64,000 nucleotides of DNA from Kushneria avicenniae (GCF_900112585.1 NZ_FOLY01000004.1:434001-498000), one strand, 5' to 3'; counted from the stretch's first letter, positions 27,352 through 36,001 are shown. The notes: a model not told the origin generated them from the letters alone. Translations and numbers: made by a program.

Positions 27352-27747
27352 ATGAATGATCCACAACGTCTGCTCGATCATCGTCGCGATCTCTGGATGG
27401 CACTGGCACCGCTGTGGCTGGATCGCGAGCCCGGCGAGCGCGACTACGCCCATATGGCGGATGTCATCGAGCAGCATGATTTCACCATGGACGAGCTCGA
27501 GCGCATCTATCGCGTCGAGATGTCGCCGGTGCTGGTGCGCCATCAGGTTTCGATTACCGGAGAATGGCGTTCCTTTGACGAAGATCGGCTGCTTCGCCAG
27601 CTGACCTTTCATGTCTGGAAACTGACCCGCTGGCGACGCGGCTTCTGGCTGCTCTTCTCCGGCCTGACCACCATGATGACGCGCCATCGCTACAACATGC
27701 TCATGGATGTCGTTCACACTCGGCGGCGCACCACATCTGATGAGTAA
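27352..27747 (+). CDS. Small DUF7079-like protein
   Basis: A 131-residue cytoplasmic protein. The pattern RRDLWMALAPLWLDRE, then FTMDELERIYRVEMSPVLV and SITGEWRSFDEDRL, resembles the DUF7079 family (usually about 110-130 residues, function unknown). No signal peptide or membrane segment is evident. The frame is open from 27271, but ATG 27352 gives the family-like N-terminus; no strong ribosome site is visible. It is divergent from fabV and convergent with the mechanosensitive channel gene, sharing a bidirectional terminator. Family assignment is moderate. Confidence 0.65.
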   Translation: MNDPQRLLDHRRDLWMALAPLWLDREPGERDYAHMADVIEQHDFTMDELERIYRVEMSPVLVRHQVSITGEWRSFDEDRLLRQLTFHVWKLTRWRRGFWLLFSGLTTMMTRHRYNMLMDVVHTRRRTTSDE

Positions 27748-27759
27748 CCGCCGGACATG

Positions 27760-27788
27760 AAAAGGGGCATCCAGTGGATGCCCCTTTT
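27760..27788. terminator. Bidirectional terminator between convergent genes
   Basis: A 13-bp perfect stem AAAAGGGGCATCC / GGATGCCCCTTTT with a 3-nt loop; T-runs are present in both orientations. It serves both the DUF7079-like gene (plus) and the MscS-type gene (minus). Confidence 0.92.
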
Positions 27789-27809
27789 ATTGACTGGCGT
27801 TGCGCAGGA

Positions 27810-30287
27810 TCAGCGATCCACGTCGCTTCCGCCATCACCTTCATCGTTATCCTCGTCGGGGAGCTTCTCATGCTTTTTGAGACGCTCACGAGCGTCCTTG
27901 TCCGAGGAAACGGTCGTGGCGCCAGCGCCATTGCCGGACGGCGTCTGCCCAGCGGCACCGGCTTTTCCTTCTTCCACCACGTACTCGTCGAGAACATGCA
28001 CGTTGGCCGGCGGTGCACCACCGTTCTTGTCCTGACCGAAGTAGAGCGTGGTATGCGGATACGGAATCTCGATACCGGCCGCATCGAAGTGCTTCTTGAC
28101 CAGACGGTTGAACGCACGTCCAACGCCCCACTGCGTGCCGGGTTTGGTCTTGATCATGATGCGGATGTTGACCGAGCTGTCGCCCAGCGACACCACCCCG
28201 GGCACGGCCATGTCATCAATGATGTTGACCGCCTGATCCGGATTGCCACGCAGCTCATCAAAGGCCTGATGCAGATGGTGGATGGCATCATCCACATTCT
28301 CGCGATAGGCAATGCCGTACTCGCCCACATGGTAGGCAAAGTCGCGCATGTAGTTGGAGACCGTATCCACCGAAGAGAACGGGATGACGTGATAGGTCCC
28401 ATCCAGTGCCCGCAGCCCCACCGAACGAATGGTGATCTTCTCGGCCGTACCGGTCAGCCCGGCGACGCCCACGACGTCCCCCGTGTTCATGGCGTTTTCC
28501 AGCTGAATGAACACGCCGGTAATGATGTCCTGTACCAGTTTCTGGGCGCCGAAACCGATCGCCAGACCCACGACACCGGCACCAGCGATCAGCGGACCAA
28601 TGTTGATGCCGATCTGCGACAGCACAATCAGCAGCGTCATCGTGACAATCAGGATCAGGATCGCATTGCGAAACAGCGACAGCAGCGTCTGCTCACGAGC
28701 ACTCGGCGCAGACGCAGCGCTCAGGCGGTGCTCGATGAAGCTGGCCACCACGGTCCAGATCAGCGTGGCAATGAACAGGATGATGGCAACATGGACGATC
28801 ATGCCAATTGTTTCGGCACCGCTGTCCGAAGTCAGCCAGCCGGGCAGATCGAAGGCGTGCCAGGCATCCAGCACCGTCAGTACCACAAAGATGCCCAGCA
28901 GAATGCGCAGGCCTCTCAGCGCCTTGGGCACATAGGAGTTGATCCGCGCCTCCAGCTGCGGCAGACGCTCACGCAGCCCTTCGGAAAGATGAATGCGGCG
29001 TGCCAGCGCAATGGTCAACAGTGAAGAGAGCAGAATGCCGATACCGATGGCCAGCAGGGTCTGAACCGTGGCGTGCGCCATGAATGGCAGCGCCTGTGCC
29101 GGCTGCAGCTGGCTGACCACCAGCAGTACGGTGAAATAGGCCAGTGCAAAGAGATGCCAGGTCCTCCCCAGAATGCGCATGAGCGTGCCAAAGAAGGCAA
29201 AGTTGCTTTCATCAGCCCGGCCATTGAGGTTGTCGCGTAGCGTTTTGCGATTTTTCAGCACCACACGTACGGCATAGATGTAGACGCCAATCATGATCAG
29301 CAGACTGACGATCTGGCCGACGGCCGGCGACAGCATGGCATTGATCATGGGCACGGCCACCATCAGCCCGTAGCCGGTGATCCCCACTACACGTGCCAAC
29401 CAGCGATTCCAGTACGAGGCGGTGTCACTCGACATCGCAAACAGGCGCAGCGCGTCATAGCGCGTGGAAAACACCATCCTGATCAATGCCTTGACGATCT
29501 CGACGATTACAAAGGCATTGATGAACAGTGATTCGGCCCGACCGATCTCACCGGCCTGGCCGGCAAAGAACAGGCTGATAACATAGCCAACGGCACCGGC
29601 CAGCACGATCACGACAACGTCGATCAGCAATGCCCCCAGAACGGCGCCCCAGCGCCTGAGCAGCGCCCCGGCCGCCTGTTTCTGCTCCTTCTCATCCATT
29701 ACCTGCTGGACATCCTCGTCTTCACCCACCTCTACCGGAGGTGCCGAGGCAGGTGCCGGCTGGCTGGAGACCCAGCCATTGATGCGCTGATAGATGCGCG
29801 CCACCAGCATGCGAAAAACAAAAAAGGCAGCGACCGTGGAAGCCACGGCAATACCAAAGGCGAGCAGGATACTGCCCCACAGGGACCAGGGCAGCCCGGC
29901 ACCTTCACCGTCACCGGCAGTGCGGAAGGCCGCGATGGCATTGGTCACATCTTCGGCGACGCCCTGAGCAAAGCTCTGGGTCATTTCTGCGACACGCCCA
30001 CCCAGAGACTGCTCCTGAACCGGAACGCCGGCTGGCGTGTCGGTATTTTGTGCAGCGTCGGAAGATGACGTCTCACCCTGCGAGATGCTGCGCAGCTGCG
30101 AGATCATTTCATTACGCGTCTGCTCGTTTTCCAGCAGATCCGCCAGCGCCGCATAAGAAGGTTGCTCGGAAGATTGGGAAGATGCCCCTTCCGCCTGGGG
30201 CCCTGCCATTGCGGCCACCGACATTGTGCTCAACAAGAGCACCATCAGAGGTAGCCGAAGCCAGTGAAAAAGCCTCGTTAAAGCCAC
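27810..30287 (-). CDS. Large MscS-family mechanosensitive channel (YbiO/MscM-like)
   Basis: Inner-membrane channel that opens on membrane tension during hypo-osmotic shock, relevant for a halophile. The protein has 825 residues: a signal peptide ending near AMAGPQ, a periplasmic part, about ten or more transmembrane helices, then the MscS core with pore helix GAGVVGLAIGFGAQKLVQD (about 562-585) and the beta-domain motif QLENAMNTGDVVGV. The C-terminal tail is highly charged. Core sequence and size resemble E. coli YbiO (741 aa). The start is GTG 30287, preceded by GGAG seven bases upstream; the nearby ATG at 30300 is out of frame. Confidence 0.9.
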   Translation of the reverse strand: MALTRLFHWLRLPLMVLLLSTMSVAAMAGPQAEGASSQSSEQPSYAALADLLENEQTRNEMISQLRSISQGETSSSDAAQNTDTPAGVPVQEQSLGGRVAEMTQSFAQGVAEDVTNAIAAFRTAGDGEGAGLPWSLWGSILLAFGIAVASTVAAFFVFRMLVARIYQRINGWVSSQPAPASAPPVEVGEDEDVQQVMDEKEQKQAAGALLRRWGAVLGALLIDVVVIVLAGAVGYVISLFFAGQAGEIGRAESLFINAFVIVEIVKALIRMVFSTRYDALRLFAMSSDTASYWNRWLARVVGITGYGLMVAVPMINAMLSPAVGQIVSLLIMIGVYIYAVRVVLKNRKTLRDNLNGRADESNFAFFGTLMRILGRTWHLFALAYFTVLLVVSQLQPAQALPFMAHATVQTLLAIGIGILLSSLLTIALARRIHLSEGLRERLPQLEARINSYVPKALRGLRILLGIFVVLTVLDAWHAFDLPGWLTSDSGAETIGMIVHVAIILFIATLIWTVVASFIEHRLSAASAPSAREQTLLSLFRNAILILIVTMTLLIVLSQIGINIGPLIAGAGVVGLAIGFGAQKLVQDIITGVFIQLENAMNTGDVVGVAGLTGTAEKITIRSVGLRALDGTYHVIPFSSVDTVSNYMRDFAYHVGEYGIAYRENVDDAIHHLHQAFDELRGNPDQAVNIIDDMAVPGVVSLGDSSVNIRIMIKTKPGTQWGVGRAFNRLVKKHFDAAGIEIPYPHTTLYFGQDKNGGAPPANVHVLDEYVVEEGKAGAAGQTPSGNGAGATTVSSDKDARERLKKHEKLPDEDNDEGDGGSDVDR

Positions 30288-30527
30288 GTGTGTTCTCCAT
30301 GGTCAGATCAGATAGGTACCGTCGGGCCCGAAAACCCCTTCGCGGCGCACAAGCCTTCATAACCTGGTACAAAAGACTTGTGCTTTCAAAACGCTGTCAA
30401 GTCTATCGTCCTGACCTGTCTGTCACCAGAGAAGCCTGTCATCTGATCCGCCAATTGACCCGTTGATGCGCCACTGTCCGACAGCGGGCATCATGGTCGG
30501 GTTCGTCGCCACCATGACTGCCCCATC

Positions 30528-31427
30528 ATGAAACTGCGCCATATCGAAGTCTTCCACGCTCTGGTCAGCGGCGGCAGCGTCAGCGCCGCTGCCCGTCGGC
30601 TCAATGTCTCCCAGCCCAGCGTGACGCGAACGCTGGCCCACGCCGAGTCCACGCTCGGCGTTCGCCTGTTCGAGCGTCATCCGCGCGGGCTGACGCCAAC
30701 CCCGGAGGCGCTGCGGCTGTGGCCGGCCATCGAGGCGGCAGTCAGACAGCTTGACGTGGTCGACCAGCTGGGCCGCCAGCTGCGCCATGGTGTCGATCAG
30801 CATCTGCGTCTGGGCGCGTCTCATGCACCCGGGCATCTGGTCATGCCGGGCGCATTGATCGCCCTGCAGCGTCTGCTGCCGGCACTGGAAGTCGAGCTGG
30901 TCACCTCCCACTTTTCCACCCTGTGCGATGAGCTGCTGGCCCACCGGCTGGACATGGCGCTGGCATTCGAGCAGCCGGCGCCCGAAGGGATCGAATGCGA
31001 GCACCTGATGCGCGCCCCCATGCAGGCGCTGCTGCCGCCGGACATGCGCGCGCCCGAGCACGTGACGCTCGAATGGCTCAATGCCCATGGGTTGATCCTG
31101 ATGCCGGAAGAGGACCCGCTGGGCACCCTGCTGAGTCAGGCGCTCGAGGCCGAGTCGCTGACGCCGACGGCGCGTCTGCGGGTCAAGACCTACAGCGTGA
31201 TCGCCGAGCTTGTCATCGCCGGCGGCGGCACCGGCATCGTGGACCCGTTTACCGCCGAGCGCTATCGCGACCGGCTGCAGGTGCTGCCGCTATCGCCCAC
31301 TCTCGACATGAACGTGGCCCTGTTGAAAGCCCGTCATGTTCCGCAGCCTCATGCCGCACACCAGTTAAGAACACTACTGATCGACCAGCTGACGCAGCGG
31401 TCACGTCGCTGGCAACAGGACGCTTGA
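30528..31427 (+). CDS. dgcR: LysR-family regulator, likely DgcR
   Basis: Transcription regulator of 299 residues: N-terminal winged helix-turn-helix (MKLRHIEVFHALVSGGSVSA, then ARRLNVSQPSVTRTLAHAE) and a LysR substrate-binding domain. It lies directly upstream of dgcN and dgcA in the same direction, the gene set in which a LysR protein (DgcR) controls D-glutamate catabolism in marine Gammaproteobacteria. The effector would be D-Glu or a derivative by that analogy. The family is certain; the specific role is inferred from context. ATG 30528 starts with the family-typical MKLRHIEVF. Confidence 0.82.
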   Translation: MKLRHIEVFHALVSGGSVSAAARRLNVSQPSVTRTLAHAESTLGVRLFERHPRGLTPTPEALRLWPAIEAAVRQLDVVDQLGRQLRHGVDQHLRLGASHAPGHLVMPGALIALQRLLPALEVELVTSHFSTLCDELLAHRLDMALAFEQPAPEGIECEHLMRAPMQALLPPDMRAPEHVTLEWLNAHGLILMPEEDPLGTLLSQALEAESLTPTARLRVKTYSVIAELVIAGGGTGIVDPFTAERYRDRLQVLPLSPTLDMNVALLKARHVPQPHAAHQLRTLLIDQLTQRSRRWQQDA

Positions 31428-31428
31428 C

Positions 31429-31451
31429 CGGTATACGTTCTTGTTATACCG
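31429..31451. promoter_or_regulatory. Dyad upstream of dgcN, candidate DgcR operator
   Basis: CGGTATA and TATACCG are inverted around a 9-nt spacer, immediately after the dgcR stop and about 75 bp before dgcN. LysR regulators often bind such T-rich/A-rich interrupted dyads upstream of their targets. No T-run follows, so a terminator is unlikely. Confidence 0.4.
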
Positions 31452-31526
31452 AAGCGATAAAACGGCATTCGAAGCTATGGCGCTTTTCGCCGACACTGAG
31501 TGAATACCTTCTGCGTGGAGCCCATG

Positions 31527-32561
31527 ATGACGACCCAGCCCTACCGCCCTGCCGAGATTGTTGCACCCTATCTGCTGTTTCTGGGCGATATTGAAGACAG
31601 TGTCTCGGCCAAGATGGCCCGCGCCGTCGTGATCTGGCGCCCCGAAAAGGCCGTGGGCCAGCTGCGCATGACCGAACAGACGGTCAGCGTCGGCATCGAG
31701 GATCTGAGTATTGAAGACGCCGTTGCCCGCGGTGCGAAAACGCTGGTCATCGGCGTGGCCAACTCGGGCGGCAAGCTGCCGGCGCACTGGCGCGACGTCA
31801 TCTGCCGGGCCATCGAACACGGCATGGATGTGGCCAGTGGCATGCATCAGCGTCTGGACGCCATCGAAGGCGTGGCCGAGCTGGCGCGCGAGCACGGCGT
31901 CACGCTGCATGACATTCGTCACCGTCATCCGCCGCTTGAAGTCGGGACAGGTGAGCCTCGTAGCGGCAGGCGAATTCTGACCGTGGGCACCGACTGCTCG
32001 CTGGGCAAGATGTTCAGTTCGCTGGCACTTCAGCGCGGTCTCGAAGAGGCCGGACACAAGGCTCGCTTTCGAGCCACCGGCCAGTGCGGGGTACTGGTCG
32101 CCGGAGACGGCGTGGCCATCGACGCCGTGATTGCCGACTTCATCTCCGGCGCCGTGGAGTGGCTGAGCCCGGCCGGACCGGAGGATCAGTGGGACATTAT
32201 CGAAGGCCAGGGGTCCCTGTTTCATCCGGCCTATGCCGGTGTCAGCCTCGGACTTCTGCACGGCGCCCAGCCCGACTATCTCATCATGTGCCATGAGCTG
32301 GGTCGTCCCCACATGCGTCACCTGCCCCATCGCCCCATGCCCGACATGGCCGCCTGCATCGAGGCCAACCTGAGTGCTGCACGCGTCACCAACCCGAAGG
32401 TGCAGCTGGCCGGGTTTGCCATCAACACCTCACAGGTGGACGAAGCGACAGCAAGGCGTGAACTAGAGGCACTGAGCCAGCAGTTTGGTGTCCCGGCCAC
32501 CGACCCTGTTCGCTTCGGGGTTGCGCCGCTGGTCAACGCCCTTGTTCAAGGAGATGCGTGA
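31527..32561 (+). CDS. dgcN: DUF1611 protein DgcN (D-glutamate N-acetyltransferase)
   Basis: DUF1611-family protein of 344 residues. In the DgcN-DgcA pathway DgcN acetylates D-glutamate, so that the adjacent racemase can convert N-acetyl-D-Glu to the L-form. It shows a Rossmann-like N-terminal part (TLVIGVANSGGKLPAHWRD), the P-loop-like TVGTDCSLGKMFSSLAL and the family phrase IIEGQGSLFHPAYAGVSLGL. The frame is open from GTG 31500, but GGAG stands six bases before ATG 31527. Its stop overlaps the dgcA start, which indicates coupling. The reaction is known from family work, not visible in the sequence itself. Confidence 0.85.
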   Translation: MTTQPYRPAEIVAPYLLFLGDIEDSVSAKMARAVVIWRPEKAVGQLRMTEQTVSVGIEDLSIEDAVARGAKTLVIGVANSGGKLPAHWRDVICRAIEHGMDVASGMHQRLDAIEGVAELAREHGVTLHDIRHRHPPLEVGTGEPRSGRRILTVGTDCSLGKMFSSLALQRGLEEAGHKARFRATGQCGVLVAGDGVAIDAVIADFISGAVEWLSPAGPEDQWDIIEGQGSLFHPAYAGVSLGLLHGAQPDYLIMCHELGRPHMRHLPHRPMPDMAACIEANLSAARVTNPKVQLAGFAINTSQVDEATARRELEALSQQFGVPATDPVRFGVAPLVNALVQGDA

Positions 32562-33538
32562 TGCGAACGCTCAAGCGCTACGCCCAGACCTGGGCACTGG
32601 ATCGCCCCTTTGTGATTGCCCGCGGCGCCAGCACATCGATTGACGTCATTCGCGTCGAGATTCATCAGGACGGCGTTGTCGGTCACGGCGAAAGCAAGCC
32701 CACGCCGCGCTACGGACACAGCATCGAAACCGTTCTGGCCGAGATCGATGAAGTGGCCGCAGAGATCGAGCGCGGTATTGATCGGGACACTCTGCTGGAG
32801 CGTCTGCCGGCCGGCCCAGCGCGCAATGCGCTGGACTGCGCTCTATGGTCGCTGGAGTGCGCGCTGGAAGGCAGCACGTCGACCGCGCGCCTGGGGCCGC
32901 CGATCGGGCAAGAGATCGTGACCGCGCACACCATCTCGATTGCCACACCCGAGGAGATGGCAGAAGCGGCGCGAGAGGAGCTGGCCCAGGGGGCACGCCT
33001 TCTCAAGATCAAGCTCAACAATGAACAGGTCATCGAGCGAGTGCGCGCCGTGCGCGAGGCTGCCCCGGACGTGCGCATCATCATTGATGCCAACGAGGCC
33101 TGGTCACCGGATTACGTCGAAGCCTGGTGCGAGGCGCTGGCACAGCTTGATGTCGAAATGATCGAGCAGCCACTGCCTGCCGGAGAAGACGCCGTGCTGG
33201 CCGGGTTCCGCCATCCGGTGCCGCTGTGCGCCGATGAAAGCTGTCATACCCGCGAAGATATTGCCGTCCTGAGCGACCGCTACGAGATGATCAATATCAA
33301 GCTCGACAAGAGCGGCGGTCTGACCGAAGCGCTGGCAATGGTCGACACCGCGCGTGAGCAGGGCATGGCCATCATGGTCGGCTGCATGCTGGGCACCTCC
33401 ATGGCCATGCGCGCCGCGCTGCCGGTCGCCGCCCGGGCCGCCATCGTGGATCTGGACGGCCCGATCTGGCTTGCCGAGGACGACCGACCAGCACTGGATT
33501 ACAGCCACGGCTGGGTCCGGGAGACACGGGGGCACTAA
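32561..33538 (+). CDS. dgcA: DgcA, N-acetyl-D-glutamate racemase (enolase superfamily)
   Basis: Enolase-superfamily racemase of 325 residues, often annotated as dipeptide epimerase. Catalytic and metal residues are intact: K149-x-K151 (LLKIKL), D176 (IIDANEAW), E202 (IEQPLP), D225 (CADES), and the second-base Lys region INIKLDKSGG (247-250). Next to dgcN, the expected reaction is N-acetyl-D-glutamate to N-acetyl-L-glutamate, although an L-Ala-D/L-Glu epimerase role in murein-peptide recycling is the alternative. ATG 32561 overlaps the dgcN stop (TGATG) with AAGGAG seven bases upstream. A GTG three bases earlier is less well spaced. Confidence 0.85.
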   Translation: MRTLKRYAQTWALDRPFVIARGASTSIDVIRVEIHQDGVVGHGESKPTPRYGHSIETVLAEIDEVAAEIERGIDRDTLLERLPAGPARNALDCALWSLECALEGSTSTARLGPPIGQEIVTAHTISIATPEEMAEAAREELAQGARLLKIKLNNEQVIERVRAVREAAPDVRIIIDANEAWSPDYVEAWCEALAQLDVEMIEQPLPAGEDAVLAGFRHPVPLCADESCHTREDIAVLSDRYEMINIKLDKSGGLTEALAMVDTAREQGMAIMVGCMLGTSMAMRAALPVAARAAIVDLDGPIWLAEDDRPALDYSHGWVRETRGH

Positions 33539-33545
33539 GCCCCGT

Positions 33546-34043
33546 CTACGCCACGACCCCCTGGTCGACAAGGGCCCTGAGGGCCTGATGGGAATCGGGG
33601 GTCGCATCATCAATGGCCAGCGCGTCTTCCAGTGTCAGCCACTCGACCCCGGTCACCTCACTGGCCTGAAGTCTGATGGGCTCGCCGTGATAGCGCGTCA
33701 GAAAGACGCTGCCAAAGGCATTCATGCCCTGCTCGAAATGCAGGGACAGACACGGTTCAAGCGGCAGGGACAGCCCCAGCTCCTCCTGAAGTTCCCGACG
33801 GGCCGCGGATGCCATGGTTTCACCGGCATCCACTACCCCACCGGCGCAGAGATCACGATAGCCCGGAAAGATATCCTTCCAGAGCGTGCGGCGCTGTACA
33901 CACAAACGGTTGTGCTGATCGAAGACAAAAATGTACGCGGCGCGATGCCACATCCGTAGACGACGCATATCGCATCGGCGCGCGCTGCCCGCAGGACGGT
34001 TAAAGGCATCGACGATCTGGACGCGTACGCGTGATGGGTCCAT
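33546..34043 (-). CDS. Nudix hydrolase (YfcD-like)
   Basis: A 165-residue cytoplasmic Nudix protein. The Nudix box is complete: GGVVDAGETMASAARRELQE then ELG. The N-terminal half (RAAYIFVFDQHNRLCVQRRT, then LWKDIFPGYRDLCAGG) matches the YfcD/isopentenyl-diphosphate-isomerase-like branch. Substrate unknown, probably a nucleoside-diphosphate derivative. It is convergent with dgcA, with only 7 bp between stops and no visible terminator. ATG 34043 has GGAG about ten bases upstream. Confidence 0.88.
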   Translation of the reverse strand: MDPSRVRVQIVDAFNRPAGSARRCDMRRLRMWHRAAYIFVFDQHNRLCVQRRTLWKDIFPGYRDLCAGGVVDAGETMASAARRELQEELGLSLPLEPCLSLHFEQGMNAFGSVFLTRYHGEPIRLQASEVTGVEWLTLEDALAIDDATPDSHQALRALVDQGVVA

Positions 34044-34703
34044 GGCGGCGTTCTCCAGAAAGAAAACGAACCATCCTACGCCTGGCCATCACTGATTCGA
34101 AGCCCGAATGGCCCCGCTATCGAAACTCTCGCGCATGAAAGGACATCCGCGCATGAAAGGACATCGATCAACAACCGTTGACCGCTCATTGCGTCGAAGC
34201 GAAATCACACAAGGGGATCGGGAAAAGGCAGACAGAGGAGAATATCGACGGGTCGGTATCGCTGAGGTATCAGGGGCCATCCATGGCAACTTGAACCGCT
34301 TTCCTTTCCTGGAAAATCCTGCGATCCGATGGGATGGGGCTTCCTGCCCCGCATCTGCATCCTTGCAGTGTCATGAATGGTAACACCGGTAAAACTGTTG
34401 TCCATATTTTTTGAACAAAAGCGATTTTTTTATTTTCAAAAACCCGGAAACGGATAAAAACCTCGCTTTCTTTTGCAGAAGTTATACGAAAAATTGATAT
34501 ATTTCACCTACATGAAGCCCAGGTCAGGTGTTTTGATCTGAACTACGCTTGAATACAGTGTCCAACCGGATAGCACAGACCAAGGCGAGTACCCGCTGGC
34601 GCTACAGGGATCGGACAGAAATACCGTTTTCAGCGATATACCGAGTGACCCTTGCCCGGTATTGACCTGTCACAAGCCTGACCACGTCAATGGAGGACAT
34701 CAG
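34044..34703. other. 660-bp non-coding stretch
   Basis: I find no convincing gene. It contains an 18-bp tandem pair around GCGCATGAAAGGACAT (34131-34166) and a GGGGC/GCCCC hairpin near 34330-34360. An A+T-rich zone (34390-34520) with several TATA-like hexamers probably holds the promoter of the YqjD-like gene. The 91-codon open frame at 34108-34383 has no ribosome site or recognisable sequence. Confidence 0.6.
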
Positions 34704-35048
34704 ATGGGCATTTTTTCATCCAGCGAAAGCCGTACACGTCGCCGTCTCAAGGACTACGAAAAGGAATTGAACAAGCGTGGCGCTCGTGCGCTGGCGCGCT
34801 ATGAAGACGAGCTTGATTCGACAGGTGACAAGGTTCGCAGTCGTCTCAGGGGCGCCGGCGATCAGATCGGCCAGCGCTGGCATCAGGCACGTGATCGAGT
34901 TGAAGACGAAGGACATCGTGCCTGGGAGCTGACCGAGGAAGGTGCCCGCGATCTGGATCGCCACGTGCATGAGAATGCGTGGAGCTATATTGGAGCAGGC
35001 GCCGCCATCGGTCTGGTGGCCGGCCTGCTGCTGGGCCGTCGCTTCTGA
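34704..35048 (+). CDS. YqjD/ElaB/DUF883-like C-tail membrane protein
   Basis: A 114-residue protein: a long, charged amphipathic helix with many Arg, Glu and Asp, then a single C-terminal transmembrane segment AWSYIGAGAAIGLVAGLLLG ending RRF. This is the layout of the ElaB/YqjD/YgaM (DUF883) family, inner-membrane proteins linked to ribosome binding and stationary phase in E. coli. ATG 34704 has GGAGGA seven bases upstream; the longer frame from 34662 is not needed. A strong terminator follows at once, so it is monocistronic. Confidence 0.85.
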   Translation: MGIFSSSESRTRRRLKDYEKELNKRGARALARYEDELDSTGDKVRSRLRGAGDQIGQRWHQARDRVEDEGHRAWELTEEGARDLDRHVHENAWSYIGAGAAIGLVAGLLLGRRF

Positions 35049-35065
35049 TCAGCCGTGCGTCCATG

Positions 35066-35095
35066 ACGCCCGCGCCCTTCTGGCGCGGGCGTTTT
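35066..35095 (+). terminator. Terminator after YqjD-like gene
   Basis: An 11-bp perfect stem ACGCCCGCGCC / GGCGCGGGCGT with loop CTTCT and a TTTT tail, 17 bp after the stop codon. Confidence 0.92.
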
Positions 35096-35160
35096 AGTAT
35101 CTATCCCGCTTATCTTCACGAGCGTCCTGATCGGATAGGCAACACGACCGCCGAATCCTT

Positions 35161-35195
35161 CCTGTCAGCCGCTGCATCGGTTTTATACTGACAGG
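35161..35195 (+). promoter_or_regulatory. Dyad over a possible -10 box upstream of usp gene
   Basis: CCTGTCAG and CTGACAGG are perfect 8-bp inverted arms around 19 bp. TATACT (35184-35189) lies at the edge of the right arm, so a protein bound here would block a promoter for the universal stress gene. No good -35 is seen at 17 bp, so a regulated or alternative-sigma promoter is possible. Confidence 0.4.
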
Positions 35196-35239
35196 GCACG
35201 TAATGATTCCGACATGATACGGACAAGAGGAGGCCAATG

Positions 35240-35632
35240 ATGTATCACACGATTCTCGTACCACTGGATGGCTCCGGGAATGCCAACAAGGCACTGGATA
35301 TTGCCGCCCACTTGGCACGTGCCAATACTGCCAGACTCTATCTTTTGCACGTCCCGGCGACCACCGATGACAACGACGCCTCGCGCGATGACGCTGCCCT
35401 GCAGCTGGTTCATACAGCGCTTGAGGCCATCGATACATCGGATCTCGAGACCAGTATTCTGGTTCGTCGCGGACAGCCTGCCGACGTTATTGAACGCGAA
35501 GCACATCGCTTGGACGCCGATGCCATCGTCATGGGATACAGGGGATTGGGTAAAACGTCAGACATGATGGGCGGCAGCGTTTCACGAGCCATCAATCACC
35601 ACGCAGCGTGCCGAGTCATTACAGTCAGATAG
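35240..35632 (+). CDS. Universal stress protein (UspA family)
   Basis: A single-domain Usp of 130 residues. It begins YHTILVPLDGSGNANKAL and ends with the ATP-binding signature G-2x-G-9x-G-S (GYRGLGKTSDMMGGS) before CRVITVR, so it should belong to the ATP-binding Usp branch. It is cytoplasmic and probably induced by stress or starvation. Two adjacent ATGs (35237, 35240) follow AGGAGG; the second has the better six-base spacing. It stands alone, with its own upstream dyad. Confidence 0.9.
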   Translation: MYHTILVPLDGSGNANKALDIAAHLARANTARLYLLHVPATTDDNDASRDDAALQLVHTALEAIDTSDLETSILVRRGQPADVIEREAHRLDADAIVMGYRGLGKTSDMMGGSVSRAINHHAACRVITVR

Positions 35633-35716
35633 TAATGCCATCGCCGCATATGTAGCGGCGTCATGTTTCAAGAGACGGATACGATTGCAAAGGGCAGATA
35701 CCGCGGCGCTCGGACA

Positions 35717-35851
35717 TCAATGCCGGGAACGCTTATCCTCGCGCCAGCGTCGCAGTATCTTCCAGAGCACCATCACCAGCAGCGGAAAAAACAGCAGCGT
35801 CAGGATCGCCCCTGACGTAATGAAGAAAAAGTGCAGCACGCCCTCGCTCAT
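35717..35851 (-). CDS. Small single-pass membrane protein (44 aa)
   Basis: A short ORF not overlapping any other gene. It starts MSEGVLHFFFITSGAILTLL, continues as one long hydrophobic helix and ends with a basic tail (KILRRWREDKRSRH). GGGAG lies six bases before ATG 35851. The positive-inside rule predicts the C-terminus in the cytoplasm. I do not recognise a named family. The clean ribosome site and membrane layout support a real gene. It lies between the convergent usp and acyltransferase genes. Confidence 0.6.
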   Translation of the reverse strand: MSEGVLHFFFITSGAILTLLFFPLLVMVLWKILRRWREDKRSRH

Positions 35852-35973
35852 GAATGCTCCCGTTCACACTTTTCAGAACATGGCCGATGCCCTTCCGGCC
35901 ACATGAATGCCAATATTCTAGGGGCTTTCACGGCCCGTTGCACTGGCCTGCAGACACAGACCTCGCTGCCCAA

Positions 35974-36001
35974 TAAAAATGACCGGCTCGAAGGCCGGTC
36001 A
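35974..36001 (-). terminator. Terminator after acyltransferase gene
   Basis: An 8-bp stem TGACCGGC / GCCGGTCA with a 6-nt loop; on the minus strand it is followed by TTTTTATT. It lies 30 bp past the acyltransferase stop. Confidence 0.85.

Noticed and set aside
30050-30466. 138-codon plus-strand frame over the start of the MscS gene
   Set aside because: It overlaps a well-supported gene antisense and shows no protein-like features.
34108-34383. 91-codon open frame in the non-coding stretch
   Set aside because: No ribosome site, repetitive N-terminus made by the 18-bp tandem repeat, no recognisable sequence.
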